Source: Prunella strophiata (taxonomy: Eukaryota > Chordata > Aves > Passeriformes > Prunellidae). Taken from it: a stretch of 64,000 nt of DNA. A model generated the notes under the pieces. It was not told where the DNA came from and made no database searches. It was given only the letters and a program-made list of their open reading frames with translations. How positions within the stretch are numbered: the stretch's first letter is position 1; each line of letters opens with the position of its first letter. The stretch is from positions 5,040,187 to 5,104,186 of the forward strand of contig JAZBQD010000027.1 of NCBI GenBank assembly GCA_036583965.1. The letters run 5' to 3'. Below, piece after piece: positions 1-11,800 of the stretch. The position numbers were made by a program, and so were the translations under genes.

Positions 1-1369
1 AATTGCTGCAACCCAAGAAAAACTCCTGACGAAGAGAAAGTCTGGCCAAAGTAAGGTAGCCCACAGGTCGCCCTCCACACCTTGGGAGCGCTCGTTAGCC
101 TTGGTACATCCTCCTGCAACTCAGCTAGATGAAACTGCTGGCTTTGGGTGTGGGGATTTATTTTTTCCTAAATTTCCTGTCCTAACTTGCGTTAAAACTT
201 CGCAGAGCCACTTAATTGCGTTCTGCGGTGGTGATGATATGAAATTAGTCTCCCTTCTGATCTTTAGCTAAGTTGGTCCAAAGCACCAGCTTATAATTTG
301 CTCTAATCATCGGAAGATGCGAAGGCAGGGCCGGTGCCCGGTGAGTTCACACGGGCTGGGAGTTTCCACCCTCGCCGTGCCGGCGTTTGGCAGCTGGCAG
401 GTCGGGCTCTGCCACCCTGGGATGGCAATATTGATCATTTCTTTTGGTGCCACTTTGGGAAGTTCTTCATCAACTGCTCTTGGTTGTTTCCTCTAGAAAA
501 AGCTGGGAACTACAGCTGTCAGGAAGAGAGGAGGGAAAGCTGAGGTGGTTTCCTGTCTTCCTTCTCAGCCTGCTTTCTCCTCTGAGCATCTCAGAAACAT
601 CCTCCACTCCTCTCTGGACATCTGGAACCACACTGCTGAAGGCACCTGGAGAGGAAGGGATCCTGTCTCCCATCTCACTTCCCTGGGTTTGCTTCATGTC
701 CCCAACTACTCCAGGGGTTGGGGAGAGGAAGTGGCTGGGTTTTGCCTACTCACCTATCCCAGAAAATCAGAGAGTTACAAGAAAACAAGCTCCCGATGAA
801 CAGGAGCAGGGCAGGGCAATATTCTGGGCACAGAGAGGCCCTTTTACAGCTGAGGGCACAAGTGCCCATCATTCCAGTGGCATTAGTGCTTTCCACCTCC
901 ACGCAGGAGGTACAGGATATCACGGTATTATTTTTAACCAGGGATATTTAGTGAACTTCTCACGTGCTGCTGGAGGGTCAGATTTATCCCATAGCCTCAG
1001 TCCCAGGGGACACTCCCAGTTATTTTTGAACCCATCAGAGCAGCAGAGGAGCAGAGGGATGCAAAGGCTGGGGAGACACAGAGTCTGGGTTTGTCTGGCC
1101 TGTCCCTCCGGTCTGTGCCCTGCGTGGAAGCAGAGCCCCACACATCCTGCCTTGTCATTGCCACAATCACCCTGGCCCCCACCATAAAACCCTAAAACTT
1201 GGGTGAAGCCCCAGCGTTTCCTTTTCAGCTGAGACAATCTTGGACGCCTGCAAGTTTTGATCCTTTTCGACCTACCGCATTGCAAGACTTTTTTTCTTCC
1301 CCCCCACCCCCCAGTTCAATTTAAACCTCAATTTAACCTGTGAACGAGTTCGGCCCTGCTCAGGCAGGT
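1..1369. other. upstream flank, no gene recognised
   Basis: This stretch lies 5' of the SSBP3 CpG island. I see no exon of a recognisable protein, no RNA gene and no repeat family that I can name. Base composition is mixed and CpG-poor until about 1,370, where CpG density rises sharply. The open frames present, the longest 247 codons on the + strand, have no recognisable domain and look like chance. Confidence 0.6.
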
Positions 1370-2215
1370 CCCGATGGCCGTGAACATTCCCACGGGCGCC
1401 GCAGCGCTGCCGCCGCCGCGGGAGTCCCTCCCCCGCCCCGCGGCTCCCCACGCCGCCGCCCCGAGCCTCGCTGCCCCCGCACGGAGCGCCTGGCCCCGCT
1501 CACACCCGACACCCCCGTGTTTTATCCCCGTCCTAGCCGTGGGTAACTCATCACACAGCCCCAGCCAAGCGCGCAGCCGCCGGCCCGGCTGGTTTTTGTT
1601 CAGCCAGTCCCTTCGGAGGTGGAGGTGAGGCCAGGGCAGGGGGAAGGAGCTGTTTGAAGCCCTTATTTCTGTGCTGCTCCAACATCTGTCCCCGTGGGCA
1701 CTGCCATCCGAGGCCGGCACTGCTGGTCAGTTTGGTTCTGCAGAAACAGATGTTGGTGGGGCGAGGGACGCAAATCCCGGACTTTAAACCAGAGGTGCGC
1801 TGGGACACAGCGCGGCCGTGCCCGAGCCCCCAGAGAGGCAGAAGAGGGGTGCCTTCAGCCCCCCCTGCGCGACCCCCGCCCAGCCCGCAGGGGGTGGCTT
1901 TCCCCGCGTGTTTTTAAGGGCAGCGAAGCGAACCAGACCCTTGGACTGGAGCTGGCAGCCAGGACAGGCTGGCCCCGGGCTTCAACTCAGGCTCCGGGGG
2001 CGCTCCTGGCCCCGGGGTGACCGCCGGCCAGCGCGGGGCTGGGGTGCGCGGCGCCGGGCGGGACCCGCCGGGGCCGGTCGTCCGGAGGAGAAGGGCGGCG
2101 TGCCAGCCCCCGGCGGCGTGCCAGCCCCGGCCGCCTCCCTCCTTCCTGCTCCGTGTCCCAGCCTCCCGCCGGGTCCGTCCCGCCCGGCGCCGCGGAGCGG
2201 CAGCGCCCGCCCGGC

Positions 2216-2705
2216 CGAAAAGAAGAGGAAAAAGAGAAAAAAAGGACAGGGACGTGTACGGTTTAAGTGAGAAAAATTAAGCAAAGGTATAAGAGGAGGA
2301 CAGGAAAACGACAGAGAAGAATGAGACAAGAGAGGAAAGAAGAATTGAAAGGGAAAAGAGAGAAGAGAGGAGAGGGGGGCAGAGGAGGAACGCAAAGAGG
2401 GAGAGAAGGGAGAGCAGCGTAGGAAAAACAGAGAGCAAAGAAGAAGAAAGAAATGAACATGAAAGCTACCAGTAGCGGACGGAGAAAGAAGAATAAGCAG
2501 AGGGGAGTATGGAGAGAAAAGGAACAGAAAAAGAGGGAGGTGTGATTGGGAAGGAAGAGGCCGACGAAGAAAGTAGGAGGAGGGGAGCGAGAAAGGACAG
2601 AGGAAATAAGGGAGGAGGTGAGAGGAACCAAGAGGCGAGTTGGGAAGAAGAGAGAGGGAGGAGGGAGAGGGGGGAGATGAGGGGAGCGGCGGAGGCAGGA
2701 GACGA
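2216..2705 (+). other. SSBP3: purine-rich 5' leader tract
   Basis: About 490 bp just upstream of the start codon are overwhelmingly A and G on the + strand, with blocks of GAGAGG, AAGAAGA and GGGAGAGG and few pyrimidines. The opposite strand is a long polypyrimidine tract. It lies between two CpG-rich blocks and is probably 5' UTR or core promoter. Long polypurine/polypyrimidine tracts can adopt triplex or single-stranded forms. Whether this one does so is inference. It is also open in the SSBP3 frame from an ATG at 2,509 (see findings). Confidence 0.75.
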
Positions 2706-2799
2706 TCTGACAGACAGGCGCTCCCTCGGCGGCGGGCGCAGCGGCTCCGGCGGCAGCGGCGGCTCTCGGCGGCCGCCCCCCTCCTCCTCGGCGCGGACC

Positions 2800-2855
2800 A
2801 TGTTCGCCAAAGGGAAGGGCTCGGCGGTGCCCTCGGACGGGCAGGCGCGGGAGAA
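2800..2855 (+). CDS. SSBP3: SSBP3 coding exon 1
   Basis: Encodes residues 1-18 ([18 protein letters not shown]) and two bases of Lys19. Donor GTAAGA begins at 2,856. The start context is GGACC before ATG, with A at -3. An in-frame ATG also exists upstream at 2,509. The family's usual N-terminus begins at this ATG, so I take 2,800 as the start. Confidence 0.95.
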
Positions 2856-5800
2856 GTAAGAGCGGCGGCGGCGGCGGCGGGGGGAGCGGGGCGGCGGTGG
2901 CGGCGGGCGGCTTTGTGCGGGGCGGGAGCGGGGCGCCTCTTCCTCCTCCGACCCGGCGCTCGGCTGTTGCAGGCTGGCGCTGTACGTCTACGAGTACCTG
3001 CTGCACGTCGGCGCCCAGAAGTCTGCGCAGACCTTCCTGTCCGAGGTGAGCCCCGCCGCCCCCCGCGCCCTTTGTGCGCCGCCGCACGCCCGCCCTCCAT
3101 CTTGCGCGGGGCGGCGGCGGCGCCGGGGGGTCGCCGCGCGTGGGGGCCCACGCCCACCCGCGACCACCCCCCACCCGCACCGCCCCCCCCTCCCAACCCA
3201 CCCCCCTCCGTCTTCCTCTTGCCCGCAGATCCGGTGGGAGAAGAACATCACGCTGGGCGAGCCCCCCGGCTTCCTGCACTCCTGGTGGTGGTAAGTGCGG
3301 GGGTGTCCCGTCGCGGGTGGGAGCAGCCCCCGGGGGTGGGGGGTGCGCGCCGGTGGCGCGGGGCCCCACGGGGTACGGCTCCGGTAGCGGCGTGAGTCAG
3401 CAGCGGCGGCGAGCCCCGAACCGCCCCGGCTCCCGCTCCCCGCGGGCGTCGAGGCGCGGCGGAGCCACCCCCGGCCCCGCGGGAGCGGCGGGCAGGGCTC
3501 CCGCTGGAGCGCTGCCGGGCCAGCCGCAGGCACCGGGCTGTGCCGGTGCCGCTGGGGCGCCCGGGGGAGCAGGGCTGGGCGGCTGCGAGGCTGGGAGAAG
3601 TCCCTGAAGTCTCTCCCTGAAGGGGGTTATCCCTTCAAAGTGTTGCCTCTCGAAGGCTACTTTTGCTTCCTTAAGCACGCAGCATCCCCGCTCCTGCCGG
3701 TCAGGTCCGAGTAGTGTAGAGCTGGGATGCGCAGCTGCATCCAGCTGAGGTCCCATCCCAGCCGTGGGCTGGGGAGCCGCTGACCCGCGCTGACCTGGGT
3801 GCCCGATCCCTGATGAGTAACTGCTCCTTCTCCCGTCTCTCCCTGCCGTGCAGCGTGTTTTGGGACCTGTACTGCGCAGCTCCCGAAAGGCGAGACACTT
3901 GTGAACATTCGAGTGAAGCCAAAGCCTTTCATGACTACGTGAGTAACAAGTTTCTAATCCTCGCGGTAATTACGGCGTTGGGGAGCTCCGGCGCACCAGG
4001 AGCCAACCCAACGTAACCGACTGGCAAAAAGCGTGGGGTTTTTTTTTAACCAGCAATGTTCTGATTTGACTGAACAGTATTTCATAATGTTGCAATTATG
4101 TAAATGAGCTCAGATACTTATCTTAAGCACTTAAAGGCATTCGGGCTAGTGGTAGAATTAAGAAGTTTTGCATAGCAATGGACAACAAAGCGTTTTTAGA
4201 GGGTCGATGGCAAGATATTTCACGCTGAGGACACTGTGGTGGTGAGATGTTTCATGCTGAGGGCACCTTGCAGGATGGGCGGGGGTTGGATTTCGGTGGG
4301 GAAGAGAAGGGGGAATTCCCCAAACCGCTGTTGAATGCCCCAGTTAATATCTCCCTGCCTTTGGCAAGGCTGGGGGCTTCCTGAGTCCTCCCTTGATCCC
4401 AGCAAGGGAGAGGTGTTGTCTTGTTGAAGCTGCTGTTGCAGACCCCCGTTGGTTGGTTGGTCGTTGTGCATCTTGGCTCTCCATGGTTTGGGTTGCTCTC
4501 TGCAGAGGTGGCAGCATGACCCAGGGATGGACAATGCTTCTGGGGTGGCATGCTTGAGTCTGAGGTGTCTCCCAAAGGCTCCCCCTTGGCAAGGGTGCGT
4601 GGCATGTCTGGCCCATGGGTGATGGGTGGGCTGCCCGCTCCCGTCCCGCACACGGTGCCCGCATCCGCGGCGCTGCGAGGAATGTGCATCAAAGGATTAG
4701 TCACCTGGCTGCGGGCTTGGACCCCAGTCAAGTGCCTTTAAACCTTGTAGCAGGAGCTGGTTTTGTCTGCTCCGGGGAGACTATGGTATGGAAACCATTT
4801 TTCCTCCCTTCCCAAGTTTCTGGTTGCCTCGACATGCCTGGCTTGGGATGTGTGAGGGTTTGCTGGCGAGCAGTGCCGGGCGAGCGTCTCGGCGACCTCC
4901 ATGGCGCTCTCACACGCTGGCACTGGACACAGCAATCACCCTGGGGCACGGGCAGTGCCAGAGAGGCTGGGCTGGCTGCTGAGCTGCCTCTTGTCTCTTC
5001 CCACCCCGCTGGGAGAAGCGTGTCTGGGTATTGCTAGGTGGAGTTTGTCTGTCCATCCCTGCGGCCGCTGTCAGCGTTGCTTGTTTTCGCTGGGTCGGAT
5101 TAAGATGGTGAACTCCTGAACCAAGGGTCAGAGCTGATAACCAGCAGCATGTCTACCAGTTGTTGGCTTCTGCTTGCTTCCTGGATGTTTGGGGCAAATT
5201 GTGGGGGTTTTGGGAGCCCAGATGGGACAGTGGGCTCATCAGGAGCAAGGCAAAGGTAGATCTTTGGGCAGCAGAGCCACAGGTGAAGATAACATTAGTA
5301 AAGCAAGACCTGGTAATGCTCCATCCACAGCAGCCTCCTCATCGTGTCTGAGGATTTAGTGTATTTAGAGAAATTAATCTTTTTTTAGCTTGGTAATAAT
5401 TCTAACAATAGGCCTGAGTGCATTAGATGATTCACATAAACTTCTTTAATACACATTGCTTTAAGCTTACAGTAAATAGACACAATCCTGATTGTTTTTA
5501 ATTCTCAGTGTAGAGCAGTTTTCTAACAGCCCCAAGTACTTTACCTTTTGAGTAACTCCTAAAATTTTCACTCCCCTCTGCTTTGGCTTGGTGGCACTGG
5601 GTTGGTTTCCCCAGGCATGTTTTGGCCCCAAGACAGAGCTTGTGCTTCTGTGGGGTGGATGCTCACAGTACAGTCCCTCTCTGAGGAGTGGTGTTTTCCT
5701 GGCACAGCATGTACTTTACAGGGCGAGGGACCTACCTGGCCAAAACTTAAATATTGACCAAAGAACTGAATGATAACCGTGGGAGTGTGAATAGAGCCTT

Positions 5801-8800
5801 GTTTCTCTCCAGCTTCCGGGCAGGCTGCTGGTACTGGTGAGAGTGGTGGGCAGTGTCAAACAACAAACCCAGCGAGCCGTCAGCAGTGCATGGCAGCTGA
5901 AACGGGATATGAGCCCCAAAAGGGGCTGGATCAGTGAGTCATGAATTGCTTCATGTGGTGGTTGTGGTTAAAAATATCCCAATCTAAGTCTTGCCCCAGG
6001 TTGGTAGAGCGTTGTATTTACACTTGGCCAGCAATGGGCAAACTCCGTGTGTCCTGCTTGGTGTTTGCCCAAAATATGGTGTGTGTTCACCAACCCAGAG
6101 ACTGTGCTGCTGTAAGGACAGAAAGAGGGGATGCTTTGGGAGCCTGGCATGTCACCTTCCCAGTGCCAGCACTGGGGGGGCTCTTCCCTGGGACACAAAT
6201 CTTTTGGGAAGGGGGAGCAATTCTCCTCATTAGCAGGGTGGGATTTGCACGGTGTGTCATTTCCACTTGATTTTCCAGCATAACTGTATGAAAACTGTTA
6301 GGAGCAGCAGGACAAATTGCCCATTTCCCCCTCCAGTTTTGAGTGTTTAAATCTCTAGTGAGAAATTAACGTAAGGAAGGAAATTAAGAAAGTAAGGAGA
6401 AATCCCACTGCTCTTTTTTTGAGGGGACCCTTGAAAACTGTGGAGTTTTGTGAGTGCTTGGAAATACTGCTTTTTACTTTTTTCTCCCCAGCTGGGACGA
6501 AAGCCTGCTGGGACAAAAGTGTGTTGGGACTTTGTAGAAAGGTGCTTGTTGGGAGAAGAGTGATGGGAATGGGGATTCACCTGGCACTGGAGGAACACTG
6601 CTCTGCTCTACCCTTCCATCCCTGGCATGTCAGTGCCTCTGTTAGCACAACCACCAAGTTGTGTTGGTCGGAGAGTTGTTACTCATCCTCCTCCACCTGC
6701 ATCCAAAGAGTTTATCCAAGCTAACAACCCCACCAACTCCTAAAACAGCCCGTGGCTGTTGGTTTGGGTTCCTCCAAGCGCTGCGGGAGCCGGCGGGCTC
6801 GCCAGGGGATGGCTCCTCATGACAGGGGATTTCAGCCGCCGCCTTATCTGGGAATTGGCCGGTGGCTGCTCGCAGTTGAGCATTTCAACGCCCTGAAAGC
6901 CAATACAATTTGAGTTAGCGGTGATGACTGCCAGTTTAAATACCGCAGTGAATTTCTGTCAAAGAGCTAATACACGGGAAGGGGAATTGCAGAAAACTTG
7001 ATCACCAGAACCACTTCAAGTCGATTTTGGCCTCGAGCTACAGAAAATGAACTTAAATCTAGTTGACTGTTGCTACATACTTTTTTGTGGTATTGCTCTG
7101 CCTGCGCAGCCAGCTCGTGTCAACATACAGGAGAGAAAACTCAGGGTAGCCTTTAGCTGATGAAGATTTTGACTTCATCATTCCCTAGCTCTGCTTCCCC
7201 CAGTTTCCTCCTGAGAAGGACCTGCACTTGGGAGCATTTGAAATGCTGTTTTCTTTGCAGCACAAGATCTGCGGAGCTGTGGCTTCAACTTGCCATTAAC
7301 GCAAAGCATTGATTTATTTGTTTTTGTTTTTAACTTTGGAAAGCTGCTGCAGTTCTTTCTAACTTGGGTCTGGAAGGATGCTCTGCAGCAGTGGGGGTGG
7401 TTGCTGCTGGAAGTGCAGTGGTTGGTCTGGGAAAAGTGTTTGGGGTTCCTGTCTTCTTGTCTTGGTTGGGGACAACCAGGGTTCCTTCTTTTCCCCCCAT
7501 CTGAAATAGTTCCCCTTAGACTGAGATCTCATGGGGATGGATGGATGGATGGATGGATGGATGGATGGATGGATGGATGGATGGATGGATGGATGGATGG
7601 ATGGATGGATGGATGGATGGATGGATGGATGGATGGAGAATTCAGGCTTGCTGGAGTTAGTGTGCTCAGTGGAAACAAGGTGAAGCCCAAGAGGCTGGAA
7701 GGACTTTGGCCTGCTGGCTGTCCAGACTAGGGGTGTCCCAGGGATGGTTCTTCTATGCTGAATCTGCCAATCATGCCCCATCCAGGTGTGGGACAGGCAT
7801 CCCATCCCAGTGTCACTGCCTGGGAATTCTTGGGCTGCAGGGGAGCATTTCCTTGGCACAGCACCATCTGCTCCCCAGGGTCTGTGTGGCCAGCTCATGG
7901 CATGGTGCACTGGCAGGTGGCATGGCCTTGTGACACCCCTGGGAAGGGATGCTCTTCATGCATGAAGGGTTTGGTGTGACTGTCTCCTCTCCCATGCCAG
8001 GCTCTCTTCTTGTTCCAGGACTGGTGAAGGTTATAAGGCCTTGTTCAAGGCACCCATGGCTGTGAGGGTGGGACCAGCAGGTGTGAGAGTGTTGATCCAT
8101 GAGTACTCTGTGGTGGTGGTGGTGATGGTGATGGTCCATGAGAGCTTCTGCTGTTGTGTGCAGCCAGTGTTGTGTAGGAGAAGAGGTGTTTTTGGGGCAG
8201 GTTTAGTGCAATGCAGGGACAGGGGTTGGGAGCAGCTTTGTGTGGTCCCTGTGAGCCCCCACAGGCATTGTCTGAGCCCTGGGCATGTGGCTCAGCAGTG
8301 GCACACACAGCTCTGTCCTGTTTCCATGCAGGACTGCGCTCTGTCTGGGCTCCATCCAGCTCCACTCTGCAGGGACAGGGTTCCCTGGTAGGTAACCAGA
8401 GAGAGGAGTTTCCTTCAGGAGTGGCAGGCTGCCAGGAGCAGCTGCAAAACTCCACATCGCTTCAAAAAAAAAAAAAAAATTGCAACAAAAATAAATAAAT
8501 CCAGATATTCCCTCTCCTGGCAGCACTGGGTTGGCCTTCCCTCCCAGTGAAGGGTACTGGTGAGCCTGGGTGTCCTTTAAAGCCTGCTCTTGCTGGAGTA
8601 CCATGCAAGGGTGGATTAGTTAAATATTATATTTTAAACAACACTGGCTGTCATGACAGAGCAACCTCAGCTTCCACACTTCCTGCTGCCCAGCAGCAGG
8701 ACCAGGGCATTGCAGAGCAGCACCTTTGCACGGGTGATGCTCATGGAGAAGGCTCCATTGTGAAACTGGAGGTCAGAGCCCAGAGCTTATGTCTTAGTCT

Positions 8801-11800
8801 TTGACTGGGGAGCCTAAATATTTATCCTGTTCTGTCCCTAATGAAAACAAATTGTCAACAGTTGTTCAGTAACTGACTAAATTAAAATCTGTAATTAGTC
8901 AATTAGATTAAAGAGTTGGCACAACCTGATTGTATCATGCTGGTTAGGTTATTAAGAGAAAGGGTGTGATTTTTAATTACTGAATGCTAATTTTGACGGT
9001 TTCAAATAGAAACAGACGTTCCCCCCCTCCACCCCACCCCGAGTGCCTCTGCAAAAGTAAGGCAGGGGATGGGTTTTGTATCAACAAATGGTGCGAACAC
9101 GCAAAGTTTCTCTGGCTCCAGTCCGGGAGGGGGTTCTCCAAAAAAGCCGGGAGTGGGACGGGAGGAGAGGAAGGATTCCTTCAATCCTGCCTGAGGATGG
9201 GGGAGCAAACTGGGGTTTGTGCCACGGGTGGGGTCTGGCTGCTGCCCACGGAGGTGCTGCCCTGCTGCCCCATCGCCCATCCCGGTGCGTGCGGGTCAGC
9301 GTGCCCTCGCCTTGTGCAGCAGCCAGCCGGACTGGAGTATTTTTTCTTTTCCCTGTTGTCGTGGTTTGTTTTTTTTTTAATATATACCATCTTTTTAGTC
9401 CCCCTCCCCCAGTGCTTGAGAGAGGGGCCAGCTTCCAGTGGCAGGCAAAGCCCGCAGCAGGGAGGAGGAGGAGGAGGAGGAGGAAGGCCTCGCGTGGCGG
9501 CAGCCCAGCGCCATCCCATTGTTTGCCCCGGCGGCCACGTGGGGAGCGCGGCGGGGCCGGCGAGGGGACCCGCGGCGGGGGCAGCGCCGGCCCCGGCAGA
9601 TGCCGAGCTCCGGGCGAGCACAAAGCCCGCAGCCCTGCCCTCCCCGGCCTTCGGGGAGCCCTTGGCAGGAACAAAGAGGGCTTGGGGCCGCCGTGCCAAG
9701 CCGTGCCGTGCCGGGCACGGGCGCTGCTGTCCGGCCGCGGGCGGCGGGGAGGTGTTAGGTCTGGACGCCGTCTGTTGGGTACGAGTGGGACTTTCCTGTC
9801 CTCCTGATCATTTCCTTCCTTACCTTGGAAACTTGGATTTTCTCCTACCTTTTGTTCCCTATTTTTCTCCGGTAAAGCTGTCCCTGGTTCTATTGGAAAC
9901 AGCTGCTGGAGCTGGTCCTGGGGAGCGGGTGGGGGGCTCTGGCTGTTCCTCCCCTCTCCCCTCTCATGTCCCTGTGGCAGAGCTGGCACCGCTGGAATGG
10001 CACCCAGCTGTGCAAAGCCCCCGCTGGTGGGGGTGCTCCGGGGGGAGCTGCTGCAGCCTCGTTTGTTCCTGGTTTTTCTTAGGAACAGAGGGGATGGCAG
10101 AGGGAGAGTGGTGCAGCACCCAGAGCACTTTGTGTCCAGCCTGGTTAGTGCTGGGATCTGACCTGCTCCCTGTGTCCAGCCTGGTTAGTGCTGGGATCTG
10201 ACCTGTGCCTTGTGTCCAGCCTGGCTGGTGCTGGGATCTGACCTGCTCCCTGTGTCCAGCCTGGTTAGTGCTGGGATCTCACCTGCTCCTTGTGTCCAGC
10301 CTGGGCAGTGCTGGGATCTCACCTGCTCCTTGTGTCCAGCCTGGGCAGTGCTGGGATCTCACCTGCTCCTTGTGTCCAGCCTGGCTAGTGCTGGGATCTG
10401 ACCTGTGCCTTGTGTCCAGCCTTGCTGGTGCTGGGATCTAACCTGCTCCTTGTGTCCAGCCTGGCTAATGCTGGGATCTCACCTGCTCCTTGTGTCCAGC
10501 CTGGCTAATGCTGGGATCTCACCTGCTCCTTGTGTCCAGCCTGGCTAATGCTGGGATCTCACCTGCTCCTTGTGTCCAGCCTGGGCAGTGCTGGGATCTG
10601 ACCTGCTCCTTGTGTCCAGCCTAGCTAATGCTGGGATCTCACCTGCTCCTTGTGTCCAGCCTGGCTAATGCTGGGATCTCACCTGCTCCTTGTGTCCAGC
10701 CTAGCTAATGCTGGGATCTGACCTGCTCCTTGTGTCCAGCCTGGCTAATGCTGGGATCTCACCTGCTCCTTGTGTCCAGCCTGGCTAGTGCTGGGATCTG
10801 ACCTGCTCCTTGTGTCCAGCCTGGCTAATGCTGGGATCTCACCTGCTCCTTGTGTCCAGCCTGGCTAGTGCTGGGATCTCACCTGCTCCTTGTGTCCAGC
10901 CTGGCTAATGCTGGGATCTCACCTGCTCCTTGTGTCCAGCCTGGCTAATGCTGGGATCTGACCTGTGCCTTGTGTCCAGCCTGGCTAATGCTGGGATCTC
11001 ACCTGCTCCTTGTGTCCAGCCTAGCTAATGCTGGGATCTCACCTGCTCCTTGTGTCCAGCCTGGTTAGTGCTGGGATCTGACCTGCTCCTTGTGTCCAGC
11101 CTAGCTAATGCTGGGATCTGACCTGTGCCTTGTGTCCAGCCTAGCTAATGCTGGGATCTGACCTGCTCCTTGTGTCCAGCCTAGCTAATGCTGGGATCTG
11201 ACCTGTGCCTTGTGTCCAGCCTAGCTAATGCTGGGATCTGACCTGTGCCTTGTGTCCAGCCTAGCTAATGCTGGGATCTGACCTGCTCCCTGTGTCCAGC
11301 CTGGCTAATGCTGGGATCTGACCTGTGCCTTGTGTCCAGCCTAGCTAATGCTGGGATCTGACCTGTGCCTTGTGTCCAGCCTGGCTGGTGCTGGGATCTG
11401 ACCTGCTCCTTGTGTCCAGCCTGGCTAGTGCTGGGATCTCACCTGCTCCTTGTGTCCAGCCTAGCTAATGCTGGGATCTCACCTGCTCCTTGTGTCCAGC
11501 CTGGCTAGTGCTGGGATCTCACCTGCTCCTTGTGTCCAGCCTGGCTAATGCTGGGATCTGACCTGTGCCTTGTGTCCAGCCTGGCTAATGCTGGGATCTC
11601 ACCTGCTCCTTGTGTCCAGCCTGGCTAATGCTGGGATCTCACCTGCTCCTTGTGTCCAGCCTGGCTAATGCTGGGATCTGACCTGTGCCTTGTGTCCAGC
11701 CTAGCTAATGCTGGGATCTCACCTGCTCCTTGTGTCCAGCCTAGCTAATGCTGGGATCTCACCTGCTCCTTGTGTCCAGCCTGGCTAATGCTGGGATCTG

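Larger units (their letters stand above)
1370..3560 (+). promoter_or_regulatory. SSBP3: SSBP3 promoter CpG island
   Basis: A GC-rich, CpG-dense region surrounds the first three coding exons, interrupted by a purine-rich leader at about 2,216-2,705. CG-rich runs are seen at 1,380-1,600, 1,980-2,215 and 2,705-3,560. Intron 1 opens with a CGG trinucleotide run at about 2,861-2,880. I see no TATA box at a convincing place, which fits a broad CpG-island promoter with dispersed starts. The transcription start cannot be read from sequence. Exons 1-3 and introns 1-2 lie inside the island, and CpG density falls away within intron 3. Confidence 0.8.

Noticed and set aside
1982..3369. Long minus-strand open frames of 404 and 368 codons opposite exon 1
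   Set aside because: They are the complement of the purine-rich leader and CpG island: Ser/Leu/Pro/Arg low-complexity with no domain.
7290..7910. Open frames with (WMDG)n or (PSIH)n repeats
   Set aside because: They are direct translations of the GGAT microsatellite on either strand.
8984..10201. 405-codon open frame on the + strand
   Set aside because: It runs through a CpG island and into the minisatellite, has no recognisable domain, and owes its length to GC richness and few stops.
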